From Treponema sp. UBA3649 (GTDB taxonomy: Bacteria; Spirochaetota; Spirochaetia; Treponematales; Treponemataceae), in the NCBI GenBank assembly GCA_002373325.1, contig DFKI01000140.1, forward strand, positions 1 through 15,932: DNA of 15,932 nucleotides, in the 5' to 3' direction. A program made the translations under genes and the position numbers. The notes below the pieces were generated by a model. It searched no databases, was not told the origin of the DNA, and saw only the letters and a list, made by a program, of their open reading frames with translations. Shown one piece after another: positions 1 to 6,577 of this stretch (positions are counted from its first letter, which is position 1; each line of letters begins with the position of its first letter).

Positions 1-95
1 TTTTTATGAAGGATTTTTATAATATGCTCCGCCCGCTCGTCCCGCAGGTCCAGAGGCTTGTCAATTTCATCTTGCTCAAAAAGACAGATATTCAT
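1..95 (-). CDS. rsmE: RsmE-like 16S rRNA (m3U1498) methyltransferase, N-terminal fragment
   Basis: Only the first 31 codons lie in the window. Translation from the ATG at 95-93 begins MNICLFEQDEI and continues with a LRDERAEHIIKIL segment. This fits the N-terminal PUA-like part of RsmE, where a D-x-R-x-x-H-I-x-K-V-L pattern is typical. RsmE methylates U1498 of 16S rRNA in the assembled small subunit; that role is known for the family and not shown by this fragment. The SPOUT methyltransferase domain would lie outside the window. There is no clear Shine-Dalgarno sequence: the start codon directly follows a perfect inverted repeat at 96-113 that overlaps the proposed -10. The gene is divergent from the lipoprotein gene at 250. 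The identification rests on about 30 residues. Confidence 0.55.
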   Translation of the reverse strand, partial: MNICLFEQDEIDKPLDLRDERAEHIIKILHK

Positions 96-113
96 CTACA
101 CTCTCAAGTGTAG
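96..113. promoter_or_regulatory. Perfect 7-bp inverted repeat over the -10 and start region
   Basis: CTACACT, a 4-base loop, then AGTGTAG form a perfect palindromic element. It covers the proposed -10 hexamer of the rsmE-like promoter and ends at the base before its start codon. This is where a repressor operator would sit. If transcribed, the hairpin would abut the start codon. Either role is inference. Confidence 0.4.
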
Positions 114-135
114 CACAGCAGGACTGATTTGGCAA
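107..135 (-). promoter_or_regulatory. Sigma70-type promoter of the rsmE-like gene
   Basis: On the minus strand TTGCCA (plus positions 130-135) is followed after exactly 17 bp by TACACT (107-112). The predicted transcript start is near position 100, only about five bases before the ATG at 95, so the mRNA would be nearly leaderless. The call is by eye. Confidence 0.45.
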
Positions 136-201
136 GGGAATTTTTTAAATTCATGCCGATTTTTTAAATGGATTTTTAAAACACAATCCAAGGCGGAAAA
201 C

Positions 202-230
202 TTGACAATGAAAAAACTCTGAAATATAAT
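202..230 (+). promoter_or_regulatory. Consensus sigma70 promoter of the lipoprotein gene
   Basis: TTGACA (202-207), a 17-bp spacer and TATAAT (225-230) match the full consensus. The predicted start is near 237, inside or next to the GAGGAGG ribosome-binding site at 236-242. The leader would therefore be only about 13 bases, essentially the ribosome-binding site and its spacer. Confidence 0.75.
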
Positions 231-249
231 TTTCTGAGGAGGCACGCAC

Positions 250-3200
250 ATGAAAAAATTACATCTGACTTTATTGACCTTTGCGCTCGCATCATCGATT
301 TTGGCTGTAAGCGGATGCACAAATTTTCTGAACGGAGGAGACATCAAGAGGCAGCTCGAAGAAGAGATTGAGCTAGCCAACATTACAAATCCTCTCAAAG
401 TCTCTTATTACGCACCGACCTACCAGAGCAGCGGAACCTATTCGGACTCGATCATAGAAATCAATTTTAACAGGAGCATAAATCCCGGTACGTTCTCCTA
501 CTCCATACAGGACGCAAATTCAAAGGAGGATTTGACGGACTGCTACATGGAGCCAGAGTTCTACAACAATAATTCAGTGGTGAAAATGAGATCCAATCCG
601 TCGAATGCAGTCTCGGTGCCGAAGGGAAGCATCAGGGACATCAGCGTGACACTCTCAAGATACATAAGATCTGATGACGGAGTAAGATTCTCGCGGGATG
701 ACTACACTTTCACTTTCCGGCTGAACTCATTGACAGACTCGGAGCCACCTTCCATAAAAGAGCTGAGCGTTTACAAAATGCCCGAGCCTCTCATGGAAAA
801 AAGTGATTTGATCACGAAGAATTTTTCCGAATGGGAAGACTCAGACTTTTCGGCAAACCATGTGAATTCGGTTTACATCAATATCTCCGCCCGTGACACA
901 GGGGTCGGAGTCTCAAAAATCAAAGTTACGGAAGAACTTATACGCGACAAATCCGGCATAATCCCAATGGGTGGGGAACATTATGAACAGACAGTCGATT
1001 TTCCATTTTCCACGAGTGAAAATGATTCGAACCTTTATGTGGCGGATGGAAGATATGATTTTATAATTCCGGTGGACGGAATCATAAAGCTGACAATACA
1101 GTGCGCCGACGCGAACGAGAACGTAAGCACGGAATCTTCCATATATTATGTGGTAAAAGACACTGTTCTGATAATGCAACAGGAGCCGATTATCTATTCA
1201 GTTTATCCGCAGAACTTCGAGGATGAATACAACATCGAGGATGATGAGAACGGGAACCCAACAGTGAGGCTGAGCGGCATTAACACTGACGTAATCAAAT
1301 GGAAAGTCTTCGATGCGGACGAATGGTATGAGGGAAAATCAACGCCGGTTCAAAAATACAAATTCAAAATTCAGACGGGAACCAGCCTGTCATCTCTGAG
1401 CGAAGGAATCTACGATTTTGAATATGTAAGCGGAAAGTCGGAATTCAAGGCTCCCTTAGAAATGGCCGACACTTCGAAAGACAATGCAGTTCTCATAACA
1501 TGCTATGACGAGGCTGGAAATTCCTATTTCTTCCGCACAGGAATTCCTGCGAAGCCGAGATATCTTGGAGGCTCATTTGTTACGACAGGCGTTATGTCTG
1601 GACCCAACACGGAATTTCTTCCGCAGGATGATTTCTCAGACTTTCATTCCTATGGAAATTATTTTTGGAAGAAAAAAGATTCGGAAGGGGACTCCGACCT
1701 ATACAACTATAAGGGCGGCATGGAGTACTGGAATGAGAGATATTTCTTCAACTCAGATGTCCGAAATGATCCTCCGGGAACAACTTACTGCGTGATTTTC
1801 CAGACTGTATGGAAAAACGGAAGCTATGGTCTTGCAGGACCGCTCAGCGATGTCTATGAGATTACGACGAATGAGGACGGGGAGCTTCCATATTTTATTG
1901 ACAGATACACTGAAAACACAAGCCTCCCGGACATTAGTTTTGAGAGCACTTATCTGTCGGACGGATTCAATTCAGGCACACATACGCTGAGCATAAATCT
2001 GAATGGAGATTATTATGACGAATACTATTTTAGTGACAAAGAACTCTGGACTTCCATACTGATAAGGGACATGTACAAATATAAAAAACTTTCGCAGAAT
2101 TCAAACGGCAGATTTTCTTTTGCAAAAAGTTACCCCACAGAATTCGGAAAGCAAAATACATATTACTTGATCGGGATAAAAGGCTCGGAGTTCAAAAAAA
2201 TCATGAGTAAGACAAGGACTTTATCCGCAGCGGATGATGACAACAGTGCACCGTCATTACATGGACTCTGTATTCCTAAAAATCAGGTCTCCAAGCTCTC
2301 CGGCTCATATCTGGAAGGCGAAGTTGCAAATGCAGATGACACAAACTACAAGAGCCTTTCAAAATACTCATACATAAAGGATTTTGCATCCCAAGGAAGG
2401 TCAAACTCAAACAATTTCATTTATGAGAGCAACGGAGTAAGCTATTCAACGGATTCAAAGCTGGAACAAAAATTTATTCCCTTTGAATTATATTTAAACA
2501 AGACAACGAAGATAGATGATTCAAAAATCAGTGAGGTCCCAAAATATGATGTGGATCCGCTAACTCTTGGCGGCCAATATGAATATGAAAAAACGCACAT
2601 AATACTTCCCACTTATTTTTTTGACGACGGACTCTCATATTACCGGGTAAAAATCAGTGACAAAAAGGGAAACTACTGTCTTTCAGAAAATTACGATGTC
2701 ACCATATATCGTTATCCGGAAATAAAATGCGACATCTCAAACACAAGCTCAGACATTACAATAACATTTTCAAATTTGGAAAACAGCCAGTTTGAGACCA
2801 TGAGCGAGGCGAATATTATTTTCGAGTACTTTTTCAGCGACAAGAATGTTTGGTCCGGTCCCGGCGGTAACAACTATGAATACGGCGAACACTTGGCAAG
2901 CGGTAATTACTTTAACGATTACTACGTTTCAAATAGCGGCTCAAAATTCACAAGGACACTGAACAGATATTTTAGCACCTTCAAAAATCATTTCGTCAAG
3001 ACATTCCTTATCGATCATCAGATAGCAGTCGGTTCCAATCCCAGATATGCAAGCATCTCCGCACCTTATTACAAATACATTGACACAGACGGGACCTACG
3101 CGGGCAAGGGAAAAATAAAGAATCTTGTTGACAGCAACGGTATGTTCACTCTTCTGTGCGACGCTCCGACTTTGGTCCATACAATCTACGCGCATAAGAA

Positions 3201-3378
3201 CATCGGCTCCACGGTGAACGAATGGGAGTGCAGGGGCTTGCAGATAAGTCCGGCGGTGTACACTGAGAGCCAGAACATCGAACCTGATGTAGAAAACGTT
3301 CCAGATGGATTTTATTATGTGCTCGTCGCGCATTTTATGGACGGTACGAGCGCAATCAGCTCGGTGCATAAAAAATAG
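250..3378 (+). CDS. Large lipoprotein of unknown function with Ig-like modules
   Basis: The protein has 1042 residues. A type II signal peptide is clear: positive start (MKK), hydrophobic core to residue 20 and lipobox V-S-G-C with the lipidated cysteine at 23. It should be exported and membrane-anchored. Residues about 48-160 look like a bacterial Ig-like domain of the Big_5 kind (a strand ending in IEINFNRSI and a closing YTFTFRLNS). Residues about 165-305 look like a second Ig-like module (DTGVGVSKIKV, then CADANENVS). A third similar end, ITCYDEAGN, follows around 415-425. The rest is rich in Tyr, Asn, Asp and Ser, as expected of a surface beta-rich protein, and I recognise no catalytic motif. 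The start is supported by GAGGAGG seven bases upstream and a consensus promoter. It appears to be a single-gene unit. A role in surface binding or adhesion is possible but unproven. Confidence 0.85.
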   Translation: MKKLHLTLLTFALASSILAVSGCTNFLNGGDIKRQLEEEIELANITNPLKVSYYAPTYQSSGTYSDSIIEINFNRSINPGTFSYSIQDANSKEDLTDCYMEPEFYNNNSVVKMRSNPSNAVSVPKGSIRDISVTLSRYIRSDDGVRFSRDDYTFTFRLNSLTDSEPPSIKELSVYKMPEPLMEKSDLITKNFSEWEDSDFSANHVNSVYINISARDTGVGVSKIKVTEELIRDKSGIIPMGGEHYEQTVDFPFSTSENDSNLYVADGRYDFIIPVDGIIKLTIQCADANENVSTESSIYYVVKDTVLIMQQEPIIYSVYPQNFEDEYNIEDDENGNPTVRLSGINTDVIKWKVFDADEWYEGKSTPVQKYKFKIQTGTSLSSLSEGIYDFEYVSGKSEFKAPLEMADTSKDNAVLITCYDEAGNSYFFRTGIPAKPRYLGGSFVTTGVMSGPNTEFLPQDDFSDFHSYGNYFWKKKDSEGDSDLYNYKGGMEYWNERYFFNSDVRNDPPGTTYCVIFQTVWKNGSYGLAGPLSDVYEITTNEDGELPYFIDRYTENTSLPDISFESTYLSDGFNSGTHTLSINLNGDYYDEYYFSDKELWTSILIRDMYKYKKLSQNSNGRFSFAKSYPTEFGKQNTYYLIGIKGSEFKKIMSKTRTLSAADDDNSAPSLHGLCIPKNQVSKLSGSYLEGEVANADDTNYKSLSKYSYIKDFASQGRSNSNNFIYESNGVSYSTDSKLEQKFIPFELYLNKTTKIDDSKISEVPKYDVDPLTLGGQYEYEKTHIILPTYFFDDGLSYYRVKISDKKGNYCLSENYDVTIYRYPEIKCDISNTSSDITITFSNLENSQFETMSEANIIFEYFFSDKNVWSGPGGNNYEYGEHLASGNYFNDYYVSNSGSKFTRTLNRYFSTFKNHFVKTFLIDHQIAVGSNPRYASISAPYYKYIDTDGTYAGKGKIKNLVDSNGMFTLLCDAPTLVHTIYAHKNIGSTVNEWECRGLQISPAVYTESQNIEPDVENVPDGFYYVLVAHFMDGTSAISSVHKK

Positions 3379-3380
3379 GA

Positions 3381-3444
3381 AAAATCATGTGGGCTGGAGA
3401 TATGAGGCTGACGAAAGCTGACTTTGCTCCTCCCCACTGATTTT
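3381..3444 (+). terminator. Imperfect hairpin downstream of the lipoprotein gene
   Basis: AAAATCA and GTGGG (3381-3393, with one bulged T) pair with CCCAC and TGATTTT (3433-3444). The right arm ends in four T's. It starts just after the stop codon, so it may be a terminator, although the loop is long and the T run short. Confidence 0.35.
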
Positions 3445-3453
3445 CATCGCTTT

Positions 3454-3558
3454 CTACCAATCATCCTCATAATCCTCCTCATCATCACAATCATCATAAT
3501 CATAATCCAATTGCCACAAATCTTCCTTTCGCTTCAGGAGGTGGAGGTTCTCTTTCTG
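3454..3558 (-). pseudogene. Possible remnant: acidic C-terminal tail of a lost gene
   Basis: On the minus strand this stretch reads about 33 residues ending in LKRKEDLWQLDYDYDD, then more D and E residues, and EDDW before a TAG stop. Acidic tails of this kind are common at the C-termini of cytosolic proteins. The same frame upstream runs antisense to the YD-repeat ORF, so any original gene body is gone. The plus strand here is a CAT/AAT-rich low-complexity tract, which alone could produce such a reading. No function can be assigned. Confidence 0.2.
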
Positions 3559-3586
3559 AACTGACCCCGAATATTGCGATGAGTAT

Positions 3587-3886
3587 GTGTACGAGTACGA
3601 GCATGATTCTACAGGAATAACCTGCACTGCTCGATGCGATGAAAACTCCACGGAATTGATTTTGAAATTTGACGAGCATGGAAACTGCATTTATTCCAAG
3701 GGTGAAGACGGATACGAGCAGTGGATGAAATACGATGAGGAGGGAAGACAGATTTACGGCAAGGATCCGAAAGATTGGGAAAACAAGGATTTCGAAGAAT
3801 GGCGGTGTGAGTTTGATGAAAAAGGAAACCTTATCTACTCGAAAGAACCCGATGGCAAGACATTGAAGATGACTCGCGTGATTTAA
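3587..3886 (+). CDS. Short YD-type repeat protein, possibly a 5'-truncated fragment
   Basis: The product has 99 residues from a GTG start. It contains three related units of the form (F/Y)-D-E-x-G-x-x-I-Y-x-K (FDEHGNCIYSK, YDEEGRQIYGK, FDEKGNLIYSK), separated by acidic, Trp-containing linkers. Such units resemble YD/RHS-like repeats, which can form beta structures in larger proteins. The start is weak: there is no ribosome-binding site, and the frame stays open upstream to 3560 without an ATG while keeping repeat-like residues (EYCDEYVYEYEH). I therefore suspect a surviving 3' piece of a longer repeat gene rather than an intact gene. A terminator follows at 3918. The function is unknown. Confidence 0.45.
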   Translation: MYEYEHDSTGITCTARCDENSTELILKFDEHGNCIYSKGEDGYEQWMKYDEEGRQIYGKDPKDWENKDFEEWRCEFDEKGNLIYSKEPDGKTLKMTRVI

Positions 3887-3917
3887 TGATTGTTTCTGTG
3901 AATAATCTTTGAGCGTT

Positions 3918-3969
3918 AAGTTGGCAGTTTGCAAGATTTTTTTCGAGCATCTGTCAACTTTCTTTTTTT
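3918..3969 (+). terminator. Intrinsic terminator, copy 1 of a duplicated design
   Basis: AAGTTGGCAG (3918-3927) pairs with CTGTCAACTT (3951-3960), a 10-bp stem with one G-U pair, followed by TCTTTTTTT. It would end transcription of the YD-repeat ORF and insulate the gene at 4024. The same stem core recurs at 5827-5867. Confidence 0.7.
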
Positions 3970-4023
3970 CACACACTATAACTTAATGTCAAAATTAATC
4001 CATTTATTTTACGGAGGTCCAAG

Positions 4024-5817
4024 ATGAAGAGATCAGAGATGAAAATGTTTTTTGAGGGTGCGAACGGAACTGTCACAGGCTCATGCACGAGGCTCGTTTA
4101 CACATGCGGCGGAGTAACAAAACAGATTCTTGTTGATTGCGGTCTCACACAGGATTCTGAGGAAGGAAAATGCAAGACACCCGTTTGGTCGTTTAATCCG
4201 GCGGAGATTCACAGCGTGCTTCTGACTCATGCCCACATTGACCATTGCGGCGCGATTCCCCTTCTCTACAAAAAAGGATTCACCGGTAAGGTCCTTGCGA
4301 CAGAGGCCACAGCGGAGCTTTCGAAAATCATGCTCAAGGATTCCGCGAAGACAAGCGGACTTTACGAAGAGGAGGATGTTGATAAAATCGAATGGGTCCC
4401 TGTCGATAAACCCTCAGACAAAAAATACAAGGCGAAAGGCAAGCACACATATTTTCGTGTCACGAACGGAATATTCACGGCATTCATCCGCTCGTCCCAC
4501 ATTCTCGGAGCCTCTTCGATTTACGTGCGCTGGTTCGAACAGGTTGGAGAGACTGCTGAGGAGAAAAAATCTCTGGAAAAACGGTACGAAAACTACAGGA
4601 CGATTTTGTTCTCAGGGGACGTCGGGCGGACATTCGACGTTGTAAATCCCGAGGCCACTTTTCTGAAGCCGACCATGCTTCCCTACAAGGAGGATGACAA
4701 AATCAAAAACATACTTATCCTTGAGTCAACTTACGGAAACAGAAAGCACAAGGATGCGACAGATTACAAGCACAAGATGGACAGGCTTGAGTCGGTTCTC
4801 AGACATTCACTTGCGGAGAAAAAAGGCGGATATCTTGTCATTCCTGCATTTGCACTTGACCGGACGCAAACAGTAACAGCGGATCTTTACGACGTTTTGA
4901 TGAAAAGAAAAATCTTCCCGGACGCAACCCCACAAAAAGATTCCTGCACAATCCACTCAATCTCGTCGCTCGCAAATAGAGTCGGAAAAATCTACGCGAA
5001 ACTTCTTCCGACAACATTTATGAATTACAACGACCAGATTAAATACCGCTACCTCAACGCAAAACCGGAAATTCCAGAAGAGTATCAGGATGAGCTGAAC
5101 AAAAATGACGGTGCAACGCCCGATGAGTTTGTGAGAGAAAGGCTCAGCATTTTGAAAGAAAGAGAATCGCATTTTCAGGGCGAGAATAATTTCTGCGTCA
5201 AAAATGAACATCGCTACGACGGATTGGAAAGTCTTCTCAAGGAAGGACATATTACAATCGGAGCCTCAGGAATGTGCGACAAGGGAAGCATCAAGTGTGT
5301 AGTTGAGAACGCGCTCAGAGACGAAAAAGCCACAATCATGCTCACAGGCTACACGAGCGAAGGATCCGCCGGTGAAATAATAAAAAGATTCGCGGAAGAC
5401 AGGACGGGAGGATTTTCCAAGCAGGAGCGTTTCAACATGTGTGTTCCCGGAATGGACATAAGGCTCTACGAAATCAAGGCGGATATCATCGACATGTCGG
5501 ATTATTATTCGGCGCACGCTGATTCGGACGAGCTTTCGTATTATGTTTTTGAAAACGTAAAGGAGCCCGCGAAAAAAAGGAGCAAGCCCATTCAGATTAT
5601 GCTCAACCACGGATCCATCATGGGTGGAATCGCGCTCTCTGAAAAACTCGATGAGGCCAACGGAAAACTCGGGGACGCTCCTAAAACGATAATCACTTCA
5701 AGGTACTGCCACTCGTTTGATGTCTCAAGCGGAGATGCAATCTGGATTGACTCGGCGGATGAAAAATCAAAGCACGAGAAACTGATTGAGAGCAAGGGCG
5801 AAAAAATAAGCGCGTAA
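4024..5817 (+). CDS. MBL-fold/beta-CASP RNase-like protein (YSH1/CPSF73-type)
   Basis: The protein has 597 residues. Metallo-beta-lactamase motifs are present in order: H69-A-H71-I-D73-H74 (HxHxDH), H159 in SSHILGA, D199 in FSGDVGR. Beta-CASP motifs follow: E234 in ESTYGNR, the IPAFALDRTQ segment at 273-282, ASGM at 414-417, H498 in YSAHAD, and NHG at 528-530. Together these give a two-zinc hydrolase of the RNA-processing beta-CASP branch, likely a cytoplasmic ribonuclease; exo- or endonuclease activity cannot be told from sequence. It is longer than the usual prokaryotic YSH1-like proteins of roughly 430-540 residues. The extra length lies around residues 172-192 and about 297-400, both charged. 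GGAGG at 4013-4017, six bases before the ATG, supports the start. I see no convincing -35/-10 pair. It is a monocistronic unit between two similar terminators. Confidence 0.88.
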   Translation: MKRSEMKMFFEGANGTVTGSCTRLVYTCGGVTKQILVDCGLTQDSEEGKCKTPVWSFNPAEIHSVLLTHAHIDHCGAIPLLYKKGFTGKVLATEATAELSKIMLKDSAKTSGLYEEEDVDKIEWVPVDKPSDKKYKAKGKHTYFRVTNGIFTAFIRSSHILGASSIYVRWFEQVGETAEEKKSLEKRYENYRTILFSGDVGRTFDVVNPEATFLKPTMLPYKEDDKIKNILILESTYGNRKHKDATDYKHKMDRLESVLRHSLAEKKGGYLVIPAFALDRTQTVTADLYDVLMKRKIFPDATPQKDSCTIHSISSLANRVGKIYAKLLPTTFMNYNDQIKYRYLNAKPEIPEEYQDELNKNDGATPDEFVRERLSILKERESHFQGENNFCVKNEHRYDGLESLLKEGHITIGASGMCDKGSIKCVVENALRDEKATIMLTGYTSEGSAGEIIKRFAEDRTGGFSKQERFNMCVPGMDIRLYEIKADIIDMSDYYSAHADSDELSYYVFENVKEPAKKRSKPIQIMLNHGSIMGGIALSEKLDEANGKLGDAPKTIITSRYCHSFDVSSGDAIWIDSADEKSKHEKLIESKGEKISA

Positions 5818-5826
5818 AACATTTTC

Positions 5827-5876
5827 GGAAGTTGGCGGAAATAATTTTTCTTAATCTGTCAACTTCCATTTTTTTT
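5827..5876 (+). terminator. Intrinsic terminator, copy 2 of the duplicated design
   Basis: GGAAGTTGGCGG (5827-5838) pairs with TCTGTCAACTTCC (5856-5867 taking part), giving a 12-bp stem with two G-U pairs, a 17-base loop, and a run of T's at 5870-5876. It lies ten bases after the stop of the beta-CASP gene. Confidence 0.8.
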
Positions 5877-5911
5877 GTCCCTATGAAAAAATCAAAACGA
5901 TTTTTGTGAAG

Positions 5912-6120
5912 ATGAAAAATCACAAAAAACATGTCATCATAAGCACGGCGGCACTTGCTTCGATTTTTGGAATAACATTCGGCTCGGTAAAACTTATCAG
6001 GTTCATAAAAGCAAATCAGAATCAGCCCGGAGATAAAAGAAAAAGGATATGCCATTCCAGAAGGTCTCTCTGAAAATCTGACGGAGATTTTGAAATATAA
6101 TATCTCGTCAAATAATAATT
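5912..6120 (+). pseudogene. Decayed N-terminal fragment with a membrane segment
   Basis: From the ATG at 5912 the frame gives MKNHKKHVIIS, then a hydrophobic stretch (AALASIFGITFG) and RFIKANQNQPGD, and stops at 6071-6073. The neighbouring frame carries on sensibly from about 6040 with EKGYAIPEGLSENLTEIL up to about 6120, so a one-base frameshift near 6040 is likely. The result looks like a signal anchor with a short exported part. It may be the 5' end of the broken pbpC that follows, or a different gene joined to it by deletion. I do not recognise the family. No ribosome-binding site is clear. Confidence 0.35.
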
Positions 6121-6502
6121 TTGATATGGCCGTCACAATCTATGTTCTCACACGAAACAAGGAAGATTCTTGAGGAAAACGAGCCGCCCAAGGAAAGATC
6201 CGTGTACGCAAGAAAAGTGCCGGTCGGATTCAAGACAGGAACCTCCTACAGATTTCGTGACGCATGGACCGCAGGATTTTTCGGAGATTATGTCCTTGTA
6301 GTCTGGTACGAAAACTTTGACGGTTCGGACGGAAATTTCATCGGACGTGAAAATGCCGCTCCAATTTTTTTCAGAATTGCGGATCAGGGCATCGAGCAAA
6401 AACAAATTTCGGAAAATCAGGAGGACGGAAAAAGGAAATTACACGATTTCTGTACTGGACACAAACGGAATGGGATGCGAAAGAGAGGTGTCGGTATTTT
6501 AG
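6094..6502 (+). pseudogene. pbpC: Remnant of penicillin-binding protein 1C (C-terminal pieces)
   Basis: One frame from 6094 to about 6424 encodes the end of a class A PBP transpeptidase domain. It has the KTG box with the 1C-type context (FKTGTSYRFRDAW, codons for KTG at 6232-6240) and then a WY-x-N-x-D-G segment, closely like E. coli PbpC. A second frame, reading to the TAG at 6500-6502, encodes EKGNYTISVLDTNGMG, which matches the last strands of the PBP1C C-terminal domain (E. coli ends KGDYQLLVMDDVGQ). The glycosyltransferase domain, the transpeptidase SxxK and SxN motifs and most of the C-terminal domain are missing. The gene is thus broken by large internal deletions and at least one frameshift. 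In life PBP1C polymerises peptidoglycan strands; this relic cannot. Confidence 0.75.
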
Positions 6503-6528
6503 AGTAACTTTAGTAACTTTAGTAACTT
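6503..6528. repeat. Three tandem copies of a 9-bp unit
   Basis: AGTAACTTT is repeated at 6503, 6512 and 6521 (the last copy ends in G at the ninth base). The array begins at the base after the TAG of the pbpC relic and ends 12 bases before the hisA -35 hexamer. Copy number could vary by slippage. Confidence 0.85.
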
Positions 6529-6539
6529 GCAAAGAATAA

Positions 6540-6568
6540 TTGCCAATCTTTCCGAAATCTGATATACT
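6540..6568 (+). promoter_or_regulatory. Sigma70-type promoter of the His fusion gene
   Basis: TTGCCA (6540-6545), a 17-bp spacer and TATACT (6563-6568). The predicted start is about 6575, three bases before the ATG at 6578. There is no Shine-Dalgarno sequence between them, so the transcript would be leaderless or nearly so. Confidence 0.6.
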
Positions 6569-6577
6569 GGACGCATT

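Noticed and set aside
96..398. Minus-strand ORF of 100 codons
   Set aside because: It is antisense to the lipoprotein start and promoter. The real minus-strand coding here begins at 95 in another frame.
3500..3976. Minus-strand ORF of 158 codons
   Set aside because: It runs through the terminator at 3918-3969 and antisense to the YD-repeat ORF; composition is not protein-like.
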